From: Lepisosteus oculatus
Lineage: Eukaryota; Chordata; Actinopteri; Semionotiformes; Lepisosteidae
Assembly: GCF_040954835.1 (NCBI RefSeq)
Contig: NC_090711.1
Span: 3,789,501-3,853,500, forward strand
Length of the DNA stretch: 64,000 bases
Direction: 5' to 3'
The position numbers and the translations under genes are program-made. The notes under the pieces were generated by a model that was given only the letters and a program-made list of their open reading frames with translations, did no database searches and was not told the origin of the DNA. This document shows, piece by piece, positions 43,931 to 56,623 of the stretch (positions are counted from its first letter, which is position 1; the number at the start of each line of letters is the position of its first letter).

Positions 43931-45756
43931 TGTGACTACTGTGGAGTTATTTTGGTACTTTTTGAACACGGTGTTTTAAGGCAAGGTTCTAAAAGTGCCA
44001 CCACTCCGCCCCATATATCAGTTTAGCAAATTTAGCTTGTGCCGTAAGATTTTTCATCCATTCGGGTGCGGTGCAGAGGGCAATGTGCATTGTACACTGC
44101 TTCCTACTTTCACGTTCTTCTGCATTGTTCTGGTGCTCTCTTTCGTCTGTCTTGTGGTTCCTGTTCCTCTACTGGATGGCACCACTGGCAACGCCTTCTC
44201 GGGGCACATGGGCACAGCGCCACGCAGAATCTGGTTCATAAAGACCAAAAAGGCATTTGAAAAGAAAAACATTCAATACTCTGGAAGATTAGTAAAGCAC
44301 ACTGTTGTACCCTCTCAAGCGGATGTTATTGTATTATATATCAGATTTGGATTGCTCTTCACTTCAATGCAATATGTCTTCTTTGGGAAAACTCTTTCCA
44401 CTAAATTATGGTCCACATTAAAATTTAGAAAATGACAGACTGTACCACCGTTCGACTGTACCACTGCATTATGTATGTTTCAACAAGTAGAAAATAACTC
44501 AATATTCAATATCATGTGTGAAGTTATGAGCTTTGGATACCATTGCCTGGGTGGCTATGTGACATGAAAAATGCACTGTTCTGAAATATTCATAATGGTC
44601 ACAATATATATGATTGCAATTCAATATACACTGAGCACTCTTTTTATGCAAGTGTGGTTTTTAGTATATGGCTGTTGATATTAATGTATATTAAATTGAG
44701 TCACACGCCGTTTAACTTGATTAATGTCAAGAGATAAAAATACAGAAAGGAACCAATATATTGTATTAATCAAAATAGCAATGCCCTTATGTCAGGTACA
44801 TGCTGGTGCAGGTGCATGCTGTTCAGGCAGGCTCATCCTGACACGACAGACAGATGAGAATACAAGAGTTGTGCTAACCATGCCTTGCTTGCCAAACCTG
44901 AGCCCACACTGAATGTCTCTGGGATGAGTGGGGATGATGAGGGGCACCTCGGTCTTAGAAACCAGTAAACAGACACAAACTTGTCCAGATTCTACCAGGG
45001 GGGGGTGGACGGTACAGATGTCCACAAGACAGAATCTGCAACATGTTGCAAAGCATGCTTGTATGGCTTCTAACGGCCAACTGCTTCAAAACAGACCCTT
45101 GCGGATCAATCCGATTAATGACAAATGTTAATGTGAATTACTGCAACGAATTTACCAGTGGCACACGTGTTCAATAAAACGTTGGGGGCATCTCTTACAA
45201 TTATTTTCACCTTTTTCCTGAACACAACTTGGTGAAAAAGCTAGTCAATGCTCAATCTTCAAAAGGATTAATGGGTACGTTACTAGAGCTGGACACATGC
45301 AGACTGTGGATTTGCAGTTTGTTAACTACTCTATATTCTTGAACCACAGGAAGCATAACTATTACTGTCCTGTCTCGAGTTGCCGTTAATCATATTGTAG
45401 TAATAAAGGCAATTACGTTTCTTTGAGATCGTGTGTGGCTAAAATAGTTTAATTTTAAAGAATGCAAGTGGGTTATCCTCGACAGAAAGCAGTAAACCGA
45501 TGGAAGTCTCCTTGAAATGTTGAGCACTACTCACTAACAGCGCCACTTTCCTAAATAGTGTATTCATGACGTGGAGTTTATCCGCATGTTAATATCTCAG
45601 CATTGATTTCATGTTAGAACTCTTGCAACATCAGGTATTGAAAGGTCAACAAAAGCCACTGTTTTGGTTTCAGGCATAAATACTACTGCTTCCCGGTTCG
45701 TTGTCTAGAAACCGAGGGAATCTCCAATTACCTCCCTACCGGGTCCGGGCTCGTTC
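43931..45756. other. Intergenic region between hck and tm9sf4
   Basis: No coding exon that I can support. An open frame of 146 codons at 43995-44435 has no splice context or recognisable domain. A Tc1-like remnant occupies about 44780-45130. CpG rises only near 45700 at the tm9sf4 promoter. Confidence 0.5.
44780..45130 (+). mobile_element. Decayed Tc1/mariner-like transposase remnant
   Basis: Conceptual translation in shifting frames gives pieces that follow the C-terminal order of Tc1-type transposases: a RQTDEN...MPCLPNLSPH stretch resembling the WPAxSPDLNPIE region, then QNLQHVAKHACMASNG resembling the family's C-terminal end. Stops and frameshifts break it. No terminal inverted repeats were found. 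Confidence 0.4.
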
Positions 45757-45814
45757 ATTGGTAAACCCCGCTTCCGCTGACGTCACGAATGACACGTGTA
45801 TTCAAGATGGCGGC
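45757..45814 (+). promoter_or_regulatory. tm9sf4: tm9sf4 core promoter: CCAAT, CRE, E-box, TISU/YY1
   Basis: In order: inverted CCAAT box ATTGG (45757-45761), full CRE palindrome TGACGTCA (45778-45785), E-box CACGTG (45793-45798), and CAAGATGGCGGC (45803-45814) that spans the start codon. The last matches the TISU consensus SAASATGGCGGC exactly, which is also the YY1 site. TISU genes have very short 5' leaders, so transcription probably starts within a few tens of bases of the ATG. There is no TATA box. CpG density is raised here. Confidence 0.75.
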
Positions 45815-48800
45815 GGCGATGGTGAGTAGAAACGAAAAATTTTAATTTCTTTTCTTCTTATTCGTCTCTCACGGATCGGTAATTGGCAAGGTCACCTCGT
45901 GACAGCATTTAGCCGTAAACCGGGAACACTCGGAGGCACTTGGATTTCTGTTTTAAGACGTTTAAGATCATTGTTTGGATTGGGAGGCCGATTGCTTCCT
46001 GTGTGTACTGTGGTCTTCATTGGACCTGGAGTTTTTTTTTAGGACTGGGAAGCCGAAAGATGAATAAATGGTCTAAGGAAATATTGGCAACAGTTGTTTG
46101 AGTTTCAGATTCGTCTCCACAGCTAGCTGTATGTATTCTGGTTGTTAGTTTAAACATTCGTCAATTTATTGTATCAAAATGATGTGAGTGTCCATACGGT
46201 TTGGATTTTATATTTTATCATTTCGACTTATTCGCCTTAACTGCGGTTTTGGTATTTAAGGTGTTGCTTTGCCTTACAGTAATAATCTGACACGCATGTA
46301 TCCACATATACAGCCGTGTATTGCAGTGTTTTGTTTCGTAAATGGAAGCTAATGTCGTCCAACTGGATTTCTTCGTTTATGAGGTATAGCTGTAACCACC
46401 GCCAGAGATGAATCAGGCTTCTGTTGGGGTTTTATTCCTTAATGTTCTGCTGGTGTGGCAGATGAACAGGTAGTGGATGGAAAAATTACAACACCAGACT
46501 TAATAAGACATTTGCCATCACAGGTGTCGGTATGGCCTGTATGTGCCGTGGCATAGAGTCTGCCGGTGTCTGGGATTCTTCGGGGGGGGCATGGCTCCAT
46601 GGCTCCATGCTTCCACAAGGGTCAGCTGATCCCATCAGTGTTCGCCCGGGTTCAGATGTGGTGATGGAGAAGTCCATATGGATATGGACATATGCATGAT
46701 ATCAGCGTCAGGCTCATCAAACCACTGGGCAAGCACTCTGTGGATGGGGGCTTCGTCATCCTAAAAGACACCCCTTCCCGGCAGGAAGGAGTTTTTACAA
46801 ATATTTGGTGAAGATGATCCCTCATTAAGTGAGAGAGTTTAACCTTGACTTCTAAGGGAATGAAACCATTCCAGGAAAAGGCACCCCACAATGTTACAGA
46901 ACCACCATCTGGCAGAGCAGATCCTCTCCACCATTTGTCAAGAACATAATGAAAGATCATTCATCTGAGCATGTCACTTTTCTCCACTGCTCAGACGTTC
47001 ATGGCCTGTGCTTTGTTTGCACCACTGGAAGGCGCCAGGATTGATGAGCCATTTGAGCACTGCAGTCGCATCTACAGTACCCTGCTCTGTGGAGTTCTTG
47101 ACAGACTGTTGTTGATAAAACTGGCTGCTGATGCCCCCAGGGTGAAATTGGCAGAGAGTTGAGCTGCAGCTGCTCGTCTGTTTTGCATTTCCCTTTGAAC
47201 TAAGCCTCGGATCTCACAGAGTCTGTGTTTCCGCCCACTGATGCCCTTTGCTGCTGATGTCTTCCCCTTGGAGTTCTACACCTTAAGCCACTGCATGTGA
47301 AACATCGGCCTTTCCTCTTAAGGCCAAGCCAGCTGTAATTATAGTCAGGCAGGCCTGTCCGGCTTTCTTATACATGACCCTAAGCATGTTTGCTTAATCA
47401 ACCCATGAGCCACACCTGTGTGGAAGCCTCTACTTTCAATATACTTAATGTCCCCCATTTACCCAGATCTTTCATGTTTTGTCCACTATCTTAATTTATC
47501 CACAGTATAATTTTAAATATAAATAATATGAATGAAACGCCATTGAGTGATCGTTTGTGTCATATAGGCATGAAAATGTATTTAGAAACCCTCTGTCTCT
47601 TAAGATTCCGAACTGTTAATGTAGGAGATCCCTGGTCGATGTGTGGATGGGCCCCAAGCTACAGATATTTCTTTGAGATATGCAAAAAGTATATTATGTG
47701 GAAAAGAATAACAGCAGTCTGGTTTAGGTATTAACTTGTCACACCACAGTGACGCCTGCTGATCAGCTTGCTAGCCTACAGCCAGGCTGAGATAAAACCT
47801 GGGTTGACAAATAAACTACAGTAGTTGACCTATTTCTAAACATTTTGCAAAGCAGTTATTCTGAGGAGTTTCATGTGAAGGTGTGCACAGTACTGATGCT
47901 TCCATAGCCCCAGTAAAGTAACTGCAGTGTGTTAAAGAATAGTTCGGTTTTATCTGCACGGTTGCAATCCTTAATTTTAAAAATGTTTAATTTTAAAAAT
48001 GGGCAATCAAGAAGAAACCACAATTACATGACTTGTGTTACATCAAGGTACAGGGTTGTCTGTCAGTGGGTGTCAAGTAAAAGTTTATATATACCGATAT
48101 AAAAGTTGAATTTATTGTATCGTTTTGTGTAGATTCAAAAATAAAGTCTGAATGTATACATGTTTGTTTTTTTTACAGTTTGGAAATGAAACTGTAAACC
48201 TTTGAAAGCTGCCACAAAATGAATCGTCAAAACACATACAACTTATGCAGAGTCAAAATGTTTAGCATCAGAGTGCATAAATGATACATTTCTGTATATT
48301 TTGACTGTTAATTCCCTGCTTAAGAGAAGGCTTAGTTTTATAATGTATATAAAGTTTTATAAAAATAAAGTATGAGGCCTGTGTAAATTATATTCTTTGT
48401 ACGTGGATTGTACTGAGGGTAAGTTGATGTGGTTATCTTTAATATTGGGTTTGTATTGAGGTCTCAAGCAAGAAATAAGAAATTAAAGAATGGGGTGAAT
48501 TTCAAGGACTGTGCTTTTCAAAAATTATAAAAGCAGCTTTGTTTGAAGCTTCCCTTCTTCCCTTTAGAAGTTTAATTTGTAACTAGTCAATCAGCCAGTA
48601 GTGACCACAGGTTAAACTTGTGTTGAATCAACCAATGAAACAAAAGCATGAGCTCTAGTACTGTAGGAGATGCATGGTGAATTTTTGTTTGCACAAGGCG
48701 AAGCAGATGGGGAAAAATGTTTGTTTAGGGGAATGAAGTGTCAGGTAGTCTTTCTTGGCGAAAGAATCTGATTTATGCCAGTCAATGCACTAAGCTTTGC

Positions 48801-51800
48801 GAATGGTTCTGGCATGTGTTACCCCAGTCAGTGCACTAAGCTTTGCGAATGGTTCTGGCTTGTATTACCCCAGTCCTTGCACTTAGCAGTGATAAGGGTT
48901 CAGGCGTGTATTACCCCAGTCAGTGCACTAAGCTATGATTGTTCTGCGAAGGATGAGTGGTGTCCTCTTCTTTCTTAAAATCTCTTAATGAAATGTGGAG
49001 GGGGGGGGGGGTATTTTTGCCAAGCAGGGCACTTATGGATCATTTTGAATAACTTATATTTCTGTTTATTTAAATCCTATTCCCTCGGCTGTCATTTGGA
49101 TCACTCACAGAACGAATTAGAGAAAGAACCAAGACAGGCCTCATTCACTTCCTTCAGAGCTACACAGTGTGCATCACAGTGTTTTAGTCAAAACACCAAG
49201 GAGAAGAAAGGAGAAAAACGTGCAGAAGCAAATGTAATAATCCCAGCCAAACACAAGAAAAGTAGACTTTGTCCAGCTCCTCAGACTAGTCTTATCTGCT
49301 GCAGTTTGCAAAGAAAACCCAGTTGTTGAGAACGGAGACAGATCAGTGAGTAACTGCCCTTTTGGGGATAGCAAATAAGGATTTAGGTTCCAACTTCCTG
49401 TTGAGTGAGGATGGATAAGCCTATAAAAAAGAAGACAAGTTGGAGCAGCTCTGAAATTTTGTTAAACATGCTCAAACTGTTTTTAAAGATTTCAATGAGA
49501 TTGTTAAATCTGTGATGTTTATTGAACATTCTTCACCCAAGCAAACACTATTGAAGGTTTTGGGTGTTCAGGCTAAGATGTCAATATGCTGCTTTAATGG
49601 AGTTTAGGAATTGATATATATGCCAACATATCTATTAATGTTTTGGTGGGTTTGACCATTTTCAAAAATCTGTTTTTGTTGTACTGAAAATACAGAAACA
49701 CGTCCTCACCTTGCAAACTTAATTTTGTTTAAGCCAACTTTTATACCTGTTAATTACTGTGTCAGTTTGAGGAGAGCTTGGGGGCGTCGCCAATATAAAT
49801 GATTTCTGTCATTGATCTGTTTGTGTTTGTGAGCCTGCATGTGTGGATGAGTCATGAAATTAAAGACATTTTGAAGCACTTAATATAGTTAAGGAGGGGG
49901 GATATGCCTTTTTATAGCCTTTGGATACAAATAACAGGATGTTTTCTGAAAATAATTTGTAGTTCTTAATTGATTGTGGCTGTGTTTTACTTTCAAAAAG
50001 TGAAGAGCATATATTAAATTGTTAAGCACTTATCCATAACTGCTTTGCTGAACAGGTTAGTAAATTAGTAGGTTAGATATAGATTAAAAATCTGGTCTTT
50101 TGTGGACTGTGTACATATAAAAGGTTTCAGTTTGTCCTGTTCTTCAAGATGACCAGTCAGGCCCCATTACAAAAAGCTGTATCTTCTGTTTCAGGAAACA
50201 TGGCTGTTCGTGCTGGTGTCCATTCTGCACACTACCAATTCCTTCTATGTGCCTGGAGTTGCGCCAATAAACTTCCACCAGAATGATGTTGTGGAAATCA
50301 AGGTAAACTGTTAAACTTTCGAATAAGAAGGCAAAAGGGAATAATCTTCATTTCCGACAGTTTAACCCTGAAGATGGCCTTGGTGTTGTAAAGTTGTCAC
50401 AGTGAGCGCCGTGTTCCCTCATTCTGTGTGTTTCCTTGGGATTTGGCTGGCGTGTAAACAGGACTCATGGCTCTTTCTTTCCGGTGTCCGCAGGCTGTTA
50501 AACTGACGAGCTCCCATACCCAGCTGCCATACGAGTATTACTCCCTGCCATTCTGCCGGCCGGACAAAGTCGTTTACAAGGCCGAAAATCTGGGTGAGTT
50601 CGTTTGTGTGCAGGCACACCCGGGGAGACGCAGCCCATGCCAGGTTGTCCATGGTGATTGCAGCTGTTGCCCTGCAATATACTGGCCCAGGATTGCGCTC
50701 CATGAGTTATTTTATAGAGATTTCTCCGAACTATCCAAACATCTTTTGAGTACTCTAGCAGAAATCCTGAAAACCTTCTGCAACAGAATTGTTAAGTTAA
50801 AAGGGCATGTCAATAACCCTGATCAAGGTAAAAGAGCTGCATTGTGTTTTTGACATGCTGGGTCATTTCTTAAATTACCGTGTTATTATTAGCATGCAGT
50901 GAAAGTTCCGTTTCTTGGCACATGGGTATCGGTACTGAGCTCGTGCTGGTTTTCTTTTGCTCTGGCAAGTTTCCGCTTCACACCTTACAATTCCTCTCTT
51001 AACTGCTCAGCTGAGTGACTTGTTAATAAAACTGGAAACAGCCAGCTCGCAAGCACCGTGTGACGGACGGGGCGCCGTGTAAGGCTTTTCACGAGAGGTG
51101 AGGAGAGAAGGTGCGTCCCGCACTCTGCAGTGTTGTCCTGAGAGCGGGTTGGTTTCAGCGCCAGTCGGGCTCTACGGTGCTAAGGGTGGCTGTTTCACAC
51201 AGGGGAGGTGCTGAGAGGGGACCGCATTGTCAACACCCCCTTCGAAGTTCGCATGACCAGCGAGAAGAAGTGTGAAGTTCTGTGTGACAGACCCAAAAAG
51301 CCTTTGAAGCTTTCCGTAGAGGAAAGCAAGCTGATGGCGGAGCGCATCAAGGAGGAGTACTACGTCCATCTGTAAGTAAGAAAGCTGTGATTGCTACCCT
51401 GCTGGCCCTCGATGTCTCACTAGGGAGGAGAAGATAGTTCCACTGTGCCAGCACTTGTAGCAAAACTTCTGTCTTTGGCAGTGGAGGCATTTTAAATTGA
51501 GCTCGTCTTTAAAGTGCTGCTGCAGCTTAAGAGAGCACTGACATCTGTCCTTCACTCTGAAGATCATGCCTGTTCAGTGTTGCAGCTTTCAGACATGTTT
51601 GTATGAATCAGTGTGTGTGGTTATTTGGGCCCATTGCACAGAACCTGTTGCCTTCATTCCCTCTTACCCCTCTGTCAATGGCATGGTGCTGTTCTCCTTC
51701 AGCTGGTTTGCTCTGTTGCGCTGTTCCAGCATCGCAGATAACCTGCCAGTGGCCACACGACTGGAGGCCTTTGCAGAGGGGGAAGGTGATGAAGAGCAGA

Positions 51801-54800
51801 AGAAGGACACGCAGAAAGATGTGCAGTTCGAGCATGGCTACAGGCTGGGCTTCACACAGAAAGGCAGAGTACGTGTCTGGGGCTGCAAAATGTATCATCT
51901 GCGTTAATTGTATTCCCTTGTGTCTGAAAATCATTATTACCTACTCAGAGCTACAGGACATGCATTTAAAACAAATGTACTAAGTGCAAGACTGCAACTT
52001 TTAAGCCTGTTTTGATAAGACAGCTGGAAAGTTTACGTTGTGCTCCAGCACAGGCTTTGCATACTTAACTGAACTTCTTTCATTGCCTATCCCTAGTTTA
52101 AATTTTTAGAGCCTGTGTTTAAAACACCCACCTTTATTTTTCACTTCATGTTGTGTAAACCCTTTGCTCGGCAGATGCCTAGGTTTGTGAAAGCCCTGCG
52201 CAGTCACATGGCACTAGTACAGGAACCCAGAGTGTTAAACTGCAACCACTGCGACAGATTCTTATCTCTGAGCTGTCCACATTCTTTCAGTTCTTCCTGC
52301 ACAACCACCTGTCCTTCGTCCTGTATTACCACAAAGAGAAGGTGGAGGAGGAAGAGGAGCCCAATTTCAGAGTGGTGCGCTTCGAGGTCATCCCCCAGAG
52401 TGTCGCCCTGGAAGGTAGACTCTCCTGCGCAAGTGACTGCTTCTCCTGCTGCTAGCACAAAAGCAAAAGAAATTCTGTCACTTGCCAGTCACGTTTGCGT
52501 TTACTGCAAATGTTTTGCAAGGTTTTTTGCTACAAAAATGATAGTAATAGAAATAGACATTAAAAAATAGGTTAAAGTGTAAAATGCATTTAAACTTTGT
52601 GTAGAGGTTTTGTTTTTCTGCGCATGATCTATTTCTTCAACTCCTGTTTCTGAAATTCTACCATACAATCTTTCCGTCACCTTCTTTGTGTTCCTCTTGT
52701 TTTTACTGCAAGTCCACGCCCTTAACCACATTGCAGGGTCCATATGGCATTGCTGTAATGCCACAGTCCTATGTGTGTGACCACCCTAGTAATAAACTGC
52801 ACTTGCTGTTGAAAAAAATACAATAAATTGTAAGAGTGTTTCAGCTATGGCCTTTTTAACTATCCACACGATCTGCTGCTGTCGCACAGACACAGCAGTA
52901 ACAATGACAGCATTAGTTGTGCTGTGGTCCACTGAGCACCTGTTCAGGCTGTTTTAGTAGACTAAAAAACTAAACAGAATTAGTCATTGTACCCGATGCT
53001 AGTTCTGCATAGGATAAGCTAGTGCTGTTATTGCTAGGTTTTATACCTGAAGAGTCTCAGAGTAGTAGACATGATTGGACTCCGTCTTGTCCTCTTCAGA
53101 CCTGAAGACAGATGACAAAGGTACCTGCACTCTGCCTGAGACCAGTGGCAATGGTTTTGCTGCCCAGGTGATAGACCCTGCGAAGGAGAATGAGGTTCTC
53201 TTCACTTACTCTGTCCACTGGGAGGTAAGAGGGCCGCCGAAACACATTGAACACTGATCAAGCTGAGGGAACATGATTCCTCGAAATTCCTTCAAGGAAC
53301 ATGATTCCTTGAAGTCTTTATAATCTATGTTTTTCTGTCGTGGCACTTCTCTGAACTCATCGGCAGGCAGTACTGATCAAATGTTCCAGCTGAGGCAAAA
53401 ATCACTATTTGCAGCTCAAATGTGACCAATCCTATTAAGTTTGTGAGTTAAAGCTGCATCAGCGGCCTCCTCTGCACACCTCTGGGCAATTTCTCAAACA
53501 TTATTATATCAGTTTTAAAAAGGTTGAGTTTGCCATGAACTGAGTCTTCCTGCCTTGGGCTGTTCTCAGCAGGGGTTGTGAATCTGTGACCTCAACCTCA
53601 AAAGAGGCTGCCTCTGCACAAGATTAGTTGGACTGGAAAATAACTATTAACAGGCATATCATATATATATATGCTGTCAGTATTAAAATAGCAAAAATGC
53701 AGATTTAAACTGCTTTGTAAGAGAAGCATTTCAGAGACTAAACCGTGATGGTGCCCCTGCTTCTCTTGGTCATGTTACAACACACCAGGTCTTCTTCTGT
53801 CTTGTGCTCCACAGGAGAGTTCTGTGAAATGGGCCTCTCGCTGGGACACTTACCTCACCATGAGTGATGTTCAAATTCACTGGTTCTCTATCGTTAACTC
53901 TGTTGTCGTCGTCTTCTTCCTGTCAGGTAAAGGGCGGCGTTGTCTGTTACTTTTACTGTTAAATGGCTGTCCATTGAATATGAAATTTTATAGAGAAAAA
54001 AATTCAGGGTATCATACCCAATATAGTGCTGCACCTTTCTGGTTTTTCTTCATTATCCCAAGTCTCTCAAACTCATGGCATATTGTACCGTGCACATGTG
54101 TACCTTTTTCTCTGATGGGGTGACATCAGTCAATGTAAAATTACCTTCTGCTACACGGATTACGCCTGTGATTTGCAGCAGTCAGCAGTTCACTTCCCTG
54201 TTTTCCAGTGGTCCATACTTTGATTTGGTACAGAGAGGGCTGGAAGTGAATTGGCCAGGCCACTGGTCAGATGGGTTGGCCACTGAACATATTTTGTCAC
54301 ACCTTAAAATCCACTGGCCTGATGCATCTCTCAAGATGTCTTTTAATGTAATAAAATTATACTGTTTCTCACACGAAAGGAAGAGGAAAACAAAAATACT
54401 TAAATATCTGAGAATTAATCATCTGCATTTGAGATTCCTAATGACTGCACTAGACTTGGAGTGATAGAAATCCTCCTACCCACAAAAACGCCAGAATGTT
54501 GGGTTGTTCCCTTCTCATATTCCAGGGATTACAAAACAACTGCAGTTCTGTAGTCATGTTGCATGATCATTTCATAGTATTATTATTTTATACACTCTAC
54601 ATCTAATTCAGACTATTTTGCATGCAAGACTATGCGCTACCATTTAGTCAATAATAGCAATGTCAGTGCCTCATTTTGCTAAGCTTGTGGGTTATAGCAG
54701 TAGTCACTAAGAATGCATGGCTTTACCTTGTACAGTACGAGGAAGAACATGGGCTGCCTCTGGAATTAATGCTCTGGTCGCTCAAGATTTGTTTTACTTA

Positions 54801-56564
54801 CAGACAGTGAACATTAATTGCCATTCGGTAAATGTCACAGAATATTTTGAATAACTGGATCTTAAATTTATTGTGCAAATAATTTATTCATATCCGTGCT
54901 TCCGATGTCAAAAGGGCTTTGGAAAATAAATTAATGCGATAATAACTTTGTTTTTTCAGGCATTCTGAGCATGATCATCATCCGAACTTTGAGGAAGGAC
55001 ATTGCTAATTACAACAAAGAAGATGACATTGTAAGTAATATCAAGTGTGGGAGACTTTAGTGAAAACCTTTCCTGTCCTTTTGTTTTCGTGTGTTGTGTT
55101 TATTAGAGAAAGTGACCCTTGATGAGATTGCACAAGACATAGAGATTAAAGCTGTTCCAACAATTTTCTGATCAGTTTATTGTCATTTCCTTCTTCATGG
55201 TAATTTTACTTTTACTTATCCCTCTCAGGAGGACACAATGGAAGAATCAGGCTGGAAGAATGTTCATGGTGACGTGTTCCGCCCACCCCAGTATCCCATG
55301 ATCCTCAGCTCTATGTTAGGTTCTGGCATTCAGCTCTTCTGTATGGTGCTGATAGTAATCAGTGAGTATTCTGGCACAGTAATGAGATTTAATGGTTGAA
55401 TCCTTGGCAGCTACTGCTGTTTCTGATTTTCTTTCAAATGCAAAGTAGGATCACCATTACACTTTGTAGGCTGGTCTAAAAAGTGCATGGATAGATGCAC
55501 TTTAAAAACAGTTGCATTAGCATTGACAAAGGCTCCTGGACCTCAAAACGACATAACTTGGTCTAATTGTCATGCAAGAGCTCACTTGGATCTGTTGTTT
55601 TTCTAGTTGTTGCCATGTTGGGGATGCTGTCGCCATCGAGCAGAGGAGCCCTGATGACAACAGCCTGCTTCTTGTTCATGTTCATGGGGTAGGCACCTCA
55701 CTCTTACAATGACAATCCACGGCCTGCAAGTGCCTCACTGATTCTCAGTTGGTATTGTCTCTACCCTGACTAACCCTGTCAGGCTCTTGTGGACTGTGGC
55801 CTTCTGAGTGTGACTTTGATTATGGTTCTGTCCCCCCTGGTAGTGTGTTTGGAGGGTATTTCGCTGGCCGGCTGTACCGCACTCTGAAGGGGCACAGGTG
55901 GAGGAAAGGAGCTTTCTGCGTGAGTAACAGTCACCATTGAAATGGGGCCTTTATTATTGCTAAAGTATGCCATGTTATGAATTTGGAAATACGTTAATAT
56001 GAGTCTTTCATGAATACGCTAGTGTCAGCGGCACAGATTCTTGTCCCAGTTGTTCCTCAGACTCCAGTTACGATTATCTCAGGATGATTTAGGTGAGCAA
56101 GACTCAGACTATTGCTGAAGCGTGTTTGTTTTTCCTACACCTTTCAGACTGCTACCTTGTACCCTGCTGTCGTGTTTGGGATCTGTTTTATCCTGAACTG
56201 TTTCATCTGGGGAGAGCACTCCTCTGGGGCGGTAAGGCCATGTGGAACGAGGTCTAGTGTATTTGACTTTTTACATAAGTACATAAGACAGGGCACAAAG
56301 GAGAGGGGGCCATATGGCCCATCTAGCCTTTTTGGTAGATAGTACCTAATTGATCCCAGCTTCAACAGCATGACTCCCACCAGCCTTTTTTTCTTTTTTT
56401 CTTTTCATTAGCACATGCCCTTAGAATTTCTACCAAACATTTTACAAATTTACAGATATAGTAGTTCAGGTGGGTAACTGCATCAGCATGCGTAGGCTGC
56501 AAAGGAACAAGTAATAGGTTTATTTCATGCTGAAAAAAAGAAAGAAAACACAACCTCTCACCTC

Positions 56565-56623
<59 letters not shown>

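Noticed and set aside
43995-44435. 146-codon open frame between hck and tm9sf4
   Set aside because: No splice context and no recognisable domain; composition is like the flanking non-coding sequence.
48778-48960. CRISPR-like regular repeats
   Set aside because: Units are contiguous 46-bp tandem copies without unique spacers, in a vertebrate intron.
52115-52570. 151-codon open frame in tm9sf4
   Set aside because: It is out of frame with the exon at 52291-52414, which matches the protein family in another frame.
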